DNA from: Pseudomonas baetica
GTDB lineage: Bacteria; Pseudomonadota; Gammaproteobacteria; Pseudomonadales; Pseudomonadaceae
Length of the DNA: 64,000 nucleotides
Direction: 5' to 3'
NCBI RefSeq assembly: GCF_019733355.1
Contig: NZ_JAIHLQ010000029.1
Location: 33,396-97,395, forward strand
The notes beneath the pieces were generated by a model that saw only the letters and a list, made by a program, of their open reading frames with translations, searched no databases and had not been told where the DNA came from. This document shows positions 17,988 through 25,432 of this stretch, in pieces. Both the position numbers and the translations under genes were made by a program. Position 1 is the first letter of the stretch. The number at the start of each line of letters is the position of its first letter.

Positions 17988-18009
17988 GAAAAGGCGCTCG
18001 ATTGAGCGC
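17988..18009. other. Perfect intergenic hairpin
   Basis: AAGGCGCTC-GATT-GAGCGCCTT: 9-bp perfect stem with a tetraloop, between the DUF3577 stop codon and the small Cys-rich gene on the minus strand. It shares the GGCGC core with the hairpin at 17088-17105. The flanks are AT-rich on both sides, so weak termination in either direction is possible. Confidence 0.65.
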
Positions 18010-18034
18010 CTTGATGTAAAACATCATGGATTGT

Positions 18035-18616
18035 TCAGACGGACTGAACAGCACGTGTGGCGACACGGCGGGCCGTGCGGGGAGTGGTTGGAGATTCCGG
18101 TTCAATCCTGGAGTCTGTAGGGTTGTCGGTATCCTCAACTTCGGCATCAGCCGAAGTTGGGGACGGCTCACGGTTTGGCGCTTGCTCAGCAGGTGCTGTT
18201 GCTTCCTGCCTGGCGGGCGCTTTGTATTCGAACTTGCCATTGACCTTGATCCAGTCGATGAACAGCAAACGACCTTTCAGGCTGGCGCCAGGTTGGCCTT
18301 GTTTATCGCCTTTCTCATAGAGAAATGGGTCGATCCACAGGTCACCAATACGGAACGACAGCAAGACCTTTTTCTCGGCCTTGACGGCGTCCATATAGAG
18401 ACGAATCAAACGGTCAGCTTCGCCACCAGCGACTTTGCAATCAAAGCGGGTGTACTCCACTGCATCAGTGGCACCATGCAAGGCTGCGATATCGCAGGCC
18501 ATGAATGGCTGACCGCGGCGGACCTGTACTTCACGAACACGGTTGAGGTAGCCGATACCGACGGTGTGCAGGTTGAAGTAAGAGGTCGCTTCTTGGGATT
18601 GGTTGGCGTAGGCCAT
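18035..18616 (-). CDS. DUF3577 / STY4534-family ICE protein
   Basis: Protein of 193 residues: an N-terminal conserved domain (about 1-130, starting MAYANQSQEATSYFNLHTVG) and a Pro/Thr/Glu-rich disordered tail. It matches the DUF3577 family, annotated in SPI-7-like elements as an ICE replication-linked protein. The N-terminal domain may have an OB-like fold, but that is inference. The gene is preceded by an unusually long, hairpin-dense leader on its own strand. Confidence 0.85.
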   Translation of the reverse strand: MAYANQSQEATSYFNLHTVGIGYLNRVREVQVRRGQPFMACDIAALHGATDAVEYTRFDCKVAGGEADRLIRLYMDAVKAEKKVLLSFRIGDLWIDPFLYEKGDKQGQPGASLKGRLLFIDWIKVNGKFEYKAPARQEATAPAEQAPNREPSPTSADAEVEDTDNPTDSRIEPESPTTPRTARRVATRAVQSV

Positions 18617-19513
18617 GGTGGTTCTCCTGTTTCAAGGGAAAACGGCGACGCACAGCCCCTGACGGGAAAGTGAGCCCCCGTCAGGGTGGGTAAGATGAAG
18701 TCGAGCGATGAACGACTCGTCACCGGCAAACCGATGACCATCAGAATGATGCTTCTGAAGGAATAGCTGTGCAGTAGAGGAGCGTTTGCGGTGGTAATCC
18801 ACAGGCATGGAGTAGTCGGCATTCATCACCGCTGAAGCGGCAACCGCGCGAGCTTCCGAACGCTAATCGCACTTGGGTAAACCACCACGAACGTGGCGTA
18901 GCCTTGAAGGTTCTGGCCACCTGGGCTGGGCTGTCAACGACAGCGAACCACGCCCTTTGTATAAGCCTGTCAAAGGGGAGCGTCAAGACGCTGCAACCCG
19001 ATTTTTTACGCCTGGATTAGAGTGGTATTCACTGGCATGAACAAAATGAAGAGTGGGCCTGACGGAGTGTCAGGCAAGGAACAGAAAAGCCACCTTTGAC
19101 GGTCTTACGCAGTCGACAAGCTCCTCGCAAAACTTGGTTGAACTGCGCAATGATTCGTCAACCGACCCTTGTCGTGGCCTGGGTCGGAACATGCTGGCAC
19201 GCATCCGCGCACAAAGGGTGCCCCTTGTTTCCCCGGTGGGCTCCGGGACTGAATACGATCGCCGAAGCGGATGACCGCTATTGCCGGGTAGAGGCAACAG
19301 TGGTCATCCGCCACCACAATCAGGTCGAGCACAAAACGGGAACGAGATCCCGCAGAAGAGGAGACTCCGAACTCGAAGAGTTTGACCGAACTGCCCGGAG
19401 CTAATCGGCCTTGGGTTGCCGTTGGCGATTACCCTGAGCCACTACAGCAGAGAGGATGGGACTAGGTCAAGGCGGAGAACGCACCATTTTCATGGTTATC
19501 GCCCCATGGAACA
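18617..19513 (-). ncRNA. Hairpin-dense non-coding tract before DUF3577
   Basis: About 0.9 kb without a convincing gene but with many strong inverted repeats. Examples: a nested hairpin at 19267-19311 (outer arms GCGGATGACC/GGTCATCCGC, inner TTGCC/GGCAA); CCTGACGGG/CCCGTCAGG near 18655-18690; a hairpin with GTCATCGG/CCGGTGAC arms near 18720-18740 (minus strand); GCGTC-AA-GACGC near 18980-18991; CCTGAC/GTCAGG near 19057-19074. Strand is given as that of DUF3577 but could be either. A structured RNA, or a site active as folded single-stranded DNA, fits. Structured-RNA motifs named after DUF3577 and radC have been published (from memory, not checked). Confidence 0.55.
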
Positions 19514-21481
19514 TTATGAGCGACGCGTATCTTTACTGATTGACACAGTGCCTTTGCAATCCGGATATCGGGAGCATGACCAGAACGGTCCTGATTTGCC
19601 CTTTCGTTTGAGCATTGAGGCGTTGCACATGGGACAGCCTGGGTTCGTTTCGAGCGCTATTGCCAACGTGAGCGAGCGGCAGTGTGCGATCAACTGCGCA
19701 ATCCAGTTCGCCTGCTTGGCAACGAACGCATCTAGGGTCAGGCGTCCCGCTTCGATTTCGTCCAACGCCTGTTCCCAGATTGCGGTCATACCCGGATCTG
19801 CGACTGCTGCTGGTACCGCCTCGATCAGGGTATGGGCCGCGGCGGTGGCCATCAAGGCGCGTTTTTTCTTCAGCAAATAACCGCGATCAATTAACCCTTT
19901 GATAATGCCGGCTCGTGTGGCTTCGGTTCCGATACCGGTGGTGTCCCGAAGTTTCTGTTTCAGGCGTGGGTCGTTGACAAGCTTGGCGACGTTTTTCATC
20001 GCCTTGATCAGATCACCCTCGGTGAGAGGTTTAGGAGCGGCCGTTTGCATGGATTTGAGTTCGGCATTGTCCACTGCGCACTGCGCTCCCTTTTGCAAGA
20101 TGGGTAAGACTTGGGATTTGTGACTGGGCTCATCCTCCTCGGTGTTTTCGGAGAGTAAGCTTTTCCAGCCCTGGACCAAGATCAGTTTGCCCACAGCGGT
20201 CAATCGTTCTTCGCCACACGCCAGTTCGACCTGGGTCCGATCAAACTCATGATGCGGAAGAAACTGCACTAGGTAGTGGCTACGGATCAGTTCGTAGACA
20301 TGGCGTTCTTGTTCGGACATCCGCACCAGGTTTGCCGGTTCGATGGTGGGGATGATGCCGTGGTGCGCAGTGACCTTGGCATTGTTCCATGCGCGGGAGC
20401 GCAATGATTGATCGAGGTCCTCGAATGCAGGTCTGAGTGCAGGATCCGTTTTGAGCAGGGCGTCTAGTACCGCGGGAGCCTCGTTGAACATATTCTCTGG
20501 CAAATAGCGGCAATCGCTGCGCGGGTAGGTGGTGGCTTTGTGGGTTTCATACAGGGCTTGGGCGATGTTCAGGGTTTCCTGGACGCCGAGCCCCAGCTTA
20601 CGCGAGCAGACTTCCTGCAACGTGCTTAGGTCGAAGGGCAGGGGCGGCGGTTCTCGGAAGTGCTCAGTATGTAACGAGATTACCGTGGCGGACTTCTCGT
20701 CGGTGATTGTTTGGACCGCGTGATGGGCAAGCACTTGTTGTAGGCAACGCCCCGACTCGTCCCGTCCTGAGCATGGCGGTAACCACGCCGCGATGAATCG
20801 CTGGCCCATCGACGATAGGTGTACCTCAATGTTCCAGTAAGGTACCGGGACGAAGCCGGCAATCGCACGATCCCGATCGACCACCAGACGTAAGGTGGGT
20901 GTCTGGACGCGCCCCACTGACAAAACGCCGTCGTAGCCTGCCCGCCGACCAAGAAGGGTAAACAAACGACTGAGGTTCATGCCGATCAGCCAGTCGGCAC
21001 GGCTGCGGGCGAGGGCCGAGTGATAGAGCGGGAAGGTCTCCTGACCAGACTTCAGCGAGGAGAGGGCTTTGCGAATCGACGCCTCGTTGAGGGCGGACAA
21101 CCAGAGGCGCTGAACGGAGCCTGGATACTTGCAGAGCTCCAGCAACTCGCGGGCAATCATCTCACCTTCTCGGTCGGCGTCGGTTGCGATGACAACGGTG
21201 GTGGCTTCGCTGAGCAGGCGTTTGATGATTTTGAACTGCGCGGCAGTCTTGGGTTTGACCTCGACCTGCCACTGCACGGGAATGATAGGTAGATGATCCA
21301 ACGACCAGTTTTTGTACTGAATGCCGTAGGTTTCAGGCGGGGCCGTCTCCAGTAGGTGGCCGATACACCAGGTGACAGTTGTCTCGGGGCCGATTAGGCA
21401 ACCATCACCACGCCGAGTGGCTCCGAGAACCTTGGCGATGTCACGACCCTGGGAAGGTTTTTCGCAGAGGAAGAGGCGCAT
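19514..21481 (-). CDS. topB: DNA topoisomerase III
   Basis: Type IA topoisomerase of 655 residues that unlinks single-stranded or hemicatenated DNA during replication and transfer. The Toprim domain is N-terminal with DADREGE at 101-107; the catalytic Tyr is Y319 in ATTYPRSD. A C-terminal zinc-finger (CPMCNASML to CSRYPDC) closes the protein. ICE-borne TopB of this type is usual next to ssb. The upstream gap contains an 11/12-bp inverted repeat at 21536-21568. Confidence 0.95.
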   Translation of the reverse strand: MRLFLCEKPSQGRDIAKVLGATRRGDGCLIGPETTVTWCIGHLLETAPPETYGIQYKNWSLDHLPIIPVQWQVEVKPKTAAQFKIIKRLLSEATTVVIATDADREGEMIARELLELCKYPGSVQRLWLSALNEASIRKALSSLKSGQETFPLYHSALARSRADWLIGMNLSRLFTLLGRRAGYDGVLSVGRVQTPTLRLVVDRDRAIAGFVPVPYWNIEVHLSSMGQRFIAAWLPPCSGRDESGRCLQQVLAHHAVQTITDEKSATVISLHTEHFREPPPLPFDLSTLQEVCSRKLGLGVQETLNIAQALYETHKATTYPRSDCRYLPENMFNEAPAVLDALLKTDPALRPAFEDLDQSLRSRAWNNAKVTAHHGIIPTIEPANLVRMSEQERHVYELIRSHYLVQFLPHHEFDRTQVELACGEERLTAVGKLILVQGWKSLLSENTEEDEPSHKSQVLPILQKGAQCAVDNAELKSMQTAAPKPLTEGDLIKAMKNVAKLVNDPRLKQKLRDTTGIGTEATRAGIIKGLIDRGYLLKKKRALMATAAAHTLIEAVPAAVADPGMTAIWEQALDEIEAGRLTLDAFVAKQANWIAQLIAHCRSLTLAIALETNPGCPMCNASMLKRKGKSGPFWSCSRYPDCKGTVSISKDTRRS

Positions 21482-21535
21482 ATAACTACTCCGGATTGAG
21501 TTCGGAGCAGCGTTGTTCGAAGTAGCAGGTGCGAG

Positions 21536-21568
21536 ATATGAGAAACCCGAATGGCAGGTTCCTCATAT
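21536..21568. promoter_or_regulatory. Inverted repeat upstream of topB
   Basis: Arms ATATGAGAAACC (21536-21547) and GGTTCCTCATAT (21557-21568) match at 11 of 12 positions around a 9-nt loop. It lies 55 bp before the topB start in a 228-bp gap. It could be an operator or an RNA hairpin; no T-tract follows. Confidence 0.5.
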
Positions 21569-21709
21569 TAGTCGGTGAGGGCGGCTTTGAATGGGCTGAA
21601 GCTGCTACCTTATTGGAGCGTTTGTAACTGGGTGGGGGGCTTCATGAGCCGCGAGCAATGACAGGCCAGGAACTTCGCGCAAAGGCGCAATTTTTATGCC
21701 TGAAGTCGT

Positions 21710-22165
21710 TCAGGCCTTAGGTGATTGCCCTCTGTGTTTCCTGGGTTTCGAGGTCGGCGAGCTGGCCTGCTCAGTATTTTGAGCGGTCGTCGGTTCACTG
21801 GAGCGTTCCCGCATGACCACGCTGTGCACCCGGTGAGGCAGGATGCCGACTCGACGGGCCTCGATCTTGAAGGTCACCCGCGCATTGTCTTCGCTGTCCT
21901 CCCACTCATCGCGCACCGTACGACCTTCGACCAGTACGCGCATGCCTTTCTGGTACAGGGTGCTCCAGTGTTCAGCCTCACGGTGCCAGAGCTCAACCGG
22001 CGCCCAATAGCCGCCCCGATCTTCATAGCTGCCCTCGCGTGGGATGGGGTTGTCAAAGTACACATTCAGCCGTAGCAAACGCCGCGGCTCGTCATTGCCA
22101 GAGGCGAACTCCTGGAATTCTGGCGCACTGCCGATATTGCCTTCGCCAACGAAAAAAGTACTCAT
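21710..22165 (-). CDS. ssb: Single-stranded DNA-binding protein
   Basis: Protein of 151 residues with an OB-fold: MSTFFVGEGNIGSAPEFQEF at the start, then LNVYFDNP, APVELWHREAEHW and GMRVLVEGRTVRDEW, the order of SSB strands, followed by a basic/Pro tail. It lacks the acidic DF-type C-terminal tip of the chromosomal SSB. The ATG at 22165 overlaps the DUF3158 stop as ATGA. It would protect transferred single strands. Confidence 0.92.
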   Translation of the reverse strand: MSTFFVGEGNIGSAPEFQEFASGNDEPRRLLRLNVYFDNPIPREGSYEDRGGYWAPVELWHREAEHWSTLYQKGMRVLVEGRTVRDEWEDSEDNARVTFKIEARRVGILPHRVHSVVMRERSSEPTTAQNTEQASSPTSKPRKHRGQSPKA

Positions 22166-22680
22166 CGTGATACCTCCACTGCGGGTGTGAACTGGCGCAG
22201 CAGCCGTTCGGCACTGGCCATGTTGATCGCGCAGGTCGTGGCCTGGCGGTAGAGCGAATGCACCACGCTCATCTGCAGGTTCAGTGCAATGCGATCGCAT
22301 TCGAAGCGGTGCAATCTCTCGCGTACGGCCTGCGGCAGGGCGTTGTTGCAGATCTGGCGTTCCCAGACCGCAACCCCCATACGGGCGAAGTCACGGGTGC
22401 GCCAACGCAAAAAGGTGCTGCCTGCGCTGGTGTTCTGCAGCACTAAACGAATGTCCAGCAGCGAGTAAGGGGGCTGTCCGGCTTGCTGCACCACAGCCTC
22501 CATCAGGTGACATAACTGCGCCTCGATTTCCCTCGCCACCTGCGCCAGGTGCTCCAACTCCCCCTTACCCTTAAAAGGTTTTAAAAGGCCTTTTAGGGAG
22601 GCTGCGTGTTCGAGCTGTCGATAGGCATCCGGTGTTAACGCTTCGAAGGGCATTGGTTGAGCCGGGATCATCGGATTCAT
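22162..22680 (-). CDS. DUF3158-family ICE protein
   Basis: Helical soluble protein of 172 residues with a Leu/Glu-rich middle and a C-terminal AINMASAERLLRQF segment. It matches the DUF3158 family, found next to ssb in ICEs of this class. It is coupled by 4-base overlaps to both neighbours. Function unknown; position suggests DNA processing. Confidence 0.83.
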   Translation of the reverse strand: MNPMIPAQPMPFEALTPDAYRQLEHAASLKGLLKPFKGKGELEHLAQVAREIEAQLCHLMEAVVQQAGQPPYSLLDIRLVLQNTSAGSTFLRWRTRDFARMGVAVWERQICNNALPQAVRERLHRFECDRIALNLQMSVVHSLYRQATTCAINMASAERLLRQFTPAVEVSR

Positions 22681-23432
22681 GCTTCGTCCTCCGGCTCATC
22701 CACTGTCGCAGAGGGCTCTCCCGCGTCCTCTGCCAACGCGTCGGCATCATCCACTGCCACCGCACCACGGCGAGTGATTGGCGGTGCAAACTGGGAGCGG
22801 CGATGACCCTCAAGAATGTCCATCGGGGGCAAACCCAGTTTCTCAATGGCCGCAATGGCCCGGGCGTTGTTCGCCGCCATGTCATCACGCGTGACGCCGG
22901 CATGCCGATAGCGCTGTGCCTGACCGAACAGGCTACGCAGCAGATGGGCGCCGTCGTCGATCCAGGCTTCCATGTCGATACGGCCGATCAGGGCGGTGTG
23001 ATGAGCCAACAGGGTACGACGCACCAGGGTGTCGTAGTCGGTCAGCAGGTAGACCGCGAGAAAACCCAGCTGGCTGCCGATGTACAACGGCAAGGTGACG
23101 GGGTGGATGTTGAGGTTGTCCCCCATGTCGATCTGTGTCGGCAGGTCCTGTCTGATCCGATCCAGCTGTTGGGTCAGTTCCCGCATCCCAGCCTTGGCCT
23201 GCATCAGTTTTTCTTCGAGTTGCACGATGGCCCAATCGGCATAGGGATCGTCCTGGGCCGCGGTTTGTTTGATCAGGTTGGTGACACTGATGTAGCCGGC
23301 CATACCCATGATCGAGTGGACGCCTTCGCGTGCGGCTCGACCTTGCCAGATACGGGCGGCATGGTGGGTGTGCAGGGTCAGGGTGATGCTGCTGCGCAAT
23401 GAACCCAGATTGAGTTGATAGTGATCGGCCAC
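22677..23432 (-). CDS. ICE protein, TIGR03761-like
   Basis: Protein of 251 residues from the GTG at 23432, chosen because GAGG stands 8 nt upstream; the longer frame starts with TTG at 23495 and lacks such a site. The sequence (YQLNLGSLRSSITLTLHTHH, later GLPPMDILEGHRRSQFAPPI) matches the PFL_4669 family. It is soluble, helix-rich, with an acidic tail. Located in the replication block; its role is unknown. Confidence 0.82.
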   Translation of the reverse strand: MADHYQLNLGSLRSSITLTLHTHHAARIWQGRAAREGVHSIMGMAGYISVTNLIKQTAAQDDPYADWAIVQLEEKLMQAKAGMRELTQQLDRIRQDLPTQIDMGDNLNIHPVTLPLYIGSQLGFLAVYLLTDYDTLVRRTLLAHHTALIGRIDMEAWIDDGAHLLRSLFGQAQRYRHAGVTRDDMAANNARAIAAIEKLGLPPMDILEGHRRSQFAPPITRRGAVAVDDADALAEDAGEPSATVDEPEDEA

Positions 23433-23544
23433 GGTGGTGTCCTCGCATTCGCTTGGACAGGAACGTTGCGACAGATGAAGGTGAAGGACAGCCAAAAAGC
23501 TGAATGCGGTCTGTTCGGTTTGGTTTAAGAGGGTTAACTATGGA

Positions 23545-23589
23545 GACGTCAGTGGATTTGATGCCAGTGGCATCAAATCCATTGACGTC
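23545..23589. repeat. 45-bp near-perfect palindrome, copy 1
   Basis: Two 22-bp arms around one central base (23567) match at 21 of 22 positions; the core is TGGATTTGATGCCA and its complement, flanked by GACGTC on both sides. It lies in the 264-bp gap before the TIGR03761-like gene. A related copy follows at 23671-23699. It may bind a dimeric or tetrameric protein or fold as a cruciform. Confidence 0.85.
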
Positions 23590-23670
23590 TACGTTCATGG
23601 GAGGAGATGCCCCGGCTTTTTCCTAAAAATTTCATGGTATGGTCCGATGTGTTCGTAGAGTGGAACTCCC

Positions 23671-23699
23671 TGGATTTGATGCCACTGGCATCAAATCTA
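23671..23699. repeat. 29-bp palindrome, copy 2
   Basis: Core TGGATTTGATGCCA (23671-23684), one central base, and its complement with one mismatch (23686-23699). The right side continues into CTGACGTC, shared with copy 1; the left outer arm is lost. The right arm overlaps the stop codon of the STY4528-type gene. Confidence 0.8.
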
Positions 23700-24887
23700 C
23701 TGACGTCCACCGCGTTTGCCACGCAGTTGGCGCAGCTCATTCAGGCACGCTTGGGCAAGGGCAGACGCGGGTTCGCCCTGTTGTCGAGATGGCCGCGAGG
23801 GGGCGGGTGGGGGCGGTTCTGCAATGGGTGACGGTTCGGCCTGACCTGCCCAAGGACGAAAGTCACCTTTCAGCGCACGCTGGATCAGACCCATCAGATA
23901 CGCCGCTGGCTTGCGGATACCGCCGGCCGTACAGCGTGCTCCCGCTTCGTTGAGCACCGCCTGCCGATCCGCGGGCTTGAGCTTGTTCAGCGCCACGGCG
24001 ATGGCCTGACGCTCGTTTGGGCTCAGGTGCAGCGCAGCAGGCCAGTGCAGGTTAACCACCGCTGGGGTCGCGCGCGGTACTGTACAAATACTTTCTTTTA
24101 ATACAGTACAGGCGGCGTTCGGATTCCGAACGGTGCGGGAAACACTGGCGTTCAGACTCGGTTCGGAATCCGAACGAGGGCCTGCACGATTCCGAACGAG
24201 GGCATCTTCCCTCCGTTCGGAATCGTGCAGAGTGGCATCGGTTGCCGGATCCAATCCTTGCTGCGCCCAAAGTTCGCCCCAACTGTCGAGCCGCGTCGGT
24301 AACCGATCCTGATCGATATTCGTGTCTTGGCGGACTTCCTCCACAACGTGCTGGGCGACAATACGCACCGCCTTGGTGGCATGACCGAGGGCATGTCCGA
24401 CCAGCGCCAGGTAATCCTGATCCAGTTCCAAGGCTTCGGCGGGGGTTAACGGCTCATCGTGCAGGACATACAGAGAACCTTGGAGACGTCCGCTGAGCTG
24501 ATCGCGTCCGCGACTCACCAAACTGAGCCAGCGCGTCAACCTGAGCATCGTCAACACCCGAGCAATGGTTTCACGGGAGGCTAAGGCGCCGTAGGGCACA
24601 CTCGATAAGTAAGGCTGCAGATCCTCATAGCGCGGCGTGACCACGCCCTGGCCTTGCAGCATGAGTCGAAACACTTGCCAGGCATTACGTTCCAGTGGCG
24701 TCAGCCGACTATCCAACAGCAGGCGACGCGGCACGACTTCGTGTGATTGGCCACTGAACAGAAAGCCAGCCTGTAGAGCCTGATTGGAGGGCTGTTCAGT
24801 GGCAGGGCGGGCTGGCCAGCGCTCATGCAGCTGCTGTGTGCATTGCTGCAGGACACGTTGCCAGCGACTGGCAGGAACAGCATTCAT
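23697..24887 (-). CDS. STY4528-type ICE replication protein
   Basis: Protein of 396 residues. The ATG at 24887 overlaps the DUF2857 stop by 4 bases. The N-terminal half (LTPLERNAWQVFRLM to RETIARVLTMLRLTRWLSLV) has a winged-helix look typical of replication initiators; the middle is a low-complexity linker; a C-terminal helical domain (LSPNERQAIAVALNKLKP) and a Pro-rich tail follow. It matches the STY4528 family of pathogenicity-island replication proteins. The linker-coding DNA holds iteron-like repeats (24117-24224) and an AT-rich block. Confidence 0.82.
   Translation of the reverse strand: MNAVPASRWQRVLQQCTQQLHERWPARPATEQPSNQALQAGFLFSGQSHEVVPRRLLLDSRLTPLERNAWQVFRLMLQGQGVVTPRYEDLQPYLSSVPYGALASRETIARVLTMLRLTRWLSLVSRGRDQLSGRLQGSLYVLHDEPLTPAEALELDQDYLALVGHALGHATKAVRIVAQHVVEEVRQDTNIDQDRLPTRLDSWGELWAQQGLDPATDATLHDSERREDALVRNRAGPRSDSEPSLNASVSRTVRNPNAACTVLKESICTVPRATPAVVNLHWPAALHLSPNERQAIAVALNKLKPADRQAVLNEAGARCTAGGIRKPAAYLMGLIQRALKGDFRPWAGQAEPSPIAEPPPPAPSRPSRQQGEPASALAQACLNELRQLRGKRGGRQ
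24078..24230. repeat. Iteron-like cluster inside the replication gene
   Basis: Four exact copies of GTTCGGAATC or its complement (24122-24131, 24161-24170, 24188-24197, 24215-24224) plus two one-mismatch copies (24117-24126, 24166-24175), arranged as palindromes and a 49-bp hairpin (24182-24230). Beside them is an AT-rich stretch (24081-24110) bounded by TACTGTA/TACAGTA. Iterons next to an AT-rich block inside an initiator-type gene are a known layout of replication origins. Confidence 0.65.
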
Positions 24888-25432
24888 GTTTTGTTGCTGT
24901 ACTGGTCGATTTGCTGCCAAACGATGGTCAAGCTGATCTGCTGTTCTTCGGCAAGCATCATCATAGCGTCGAGTTTATCCTCGGTGCCGTCCTCTGTTCG
25001 TATTTGGCACCAACGTTGCCACAACGCATGCTCCTGCGCTTCGCTTAAATGTTGGGGGCGGCCTTTACGAGTTTCTATCTTGAGTAGACGCCGACGCATG
25101 GCTGTTTCCGAATGCGCCAAGCCAAAACACTGGTACATAATGGTGCTGCTGGCGCCGAGTTTGAGCGCTCGGTTGATCAACCGTTCGTTCTGTTCATCAC
25201 GTTCAGCTTGTTCGATCAAACGATGCAGCACCGGCGAGTCAATCTTGACCTCAAGCCAAGGGACAGTGGCATGGGCCAGGCGCGATAACGTGGTCGGTGG
25301 TAAGGATTGCAGCATGAAGATGTCATCCTCACTCAGTCCAAGTGCCTTGCAGCGTTGCAGGTTGCCCAGGCGTAGTTCGTGCAGTACCTGGGTTAGCATG
25401 GCTTGATTGAGCATATTGAAGGACAAATTCAT
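24884..25432 (-). CDS. DUF2857-family ICE protein
   Basis: Soluble helical protein of 182 residues (MNLSFNMLNQAMLTQVLHEL at the start). The N-terminal part resembles DUF2857 proteins found beside parB in these elements; the segment FGLAHSETAMRRRLLKIETRKGRP looks like a helix-turn-helix. It overlaps both parB and the STY4528-type gene by 4 bases, so all three are co-translated. Function unknown. Confidence 0.82.
   Translation of the reverse strand: MNLSFNMLNQAMLTQVLHELRLGNLQRCKALGLSEDDIFMLQSLPPTTLSRLAHATVPWLEVKIDSPVLHRLIEQAERDEQNERLINRALKLGASSTIMYQCFGLAHSETAMRRRLLKIETRKGRPQHLSEAQEHALWQRWCQIRTEDGTEDKLDAMMMLAEEQQISLTIVWQQIDQYSNKT

Noticed and set aside
18741..18986. Minus-strand frame of 81 residues in the hairpin-rich tract
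   Set aside because: Interrupted by strong inverted repeats, no ribosome site and no recognisable domain; better explained by structured non-coding sequence.
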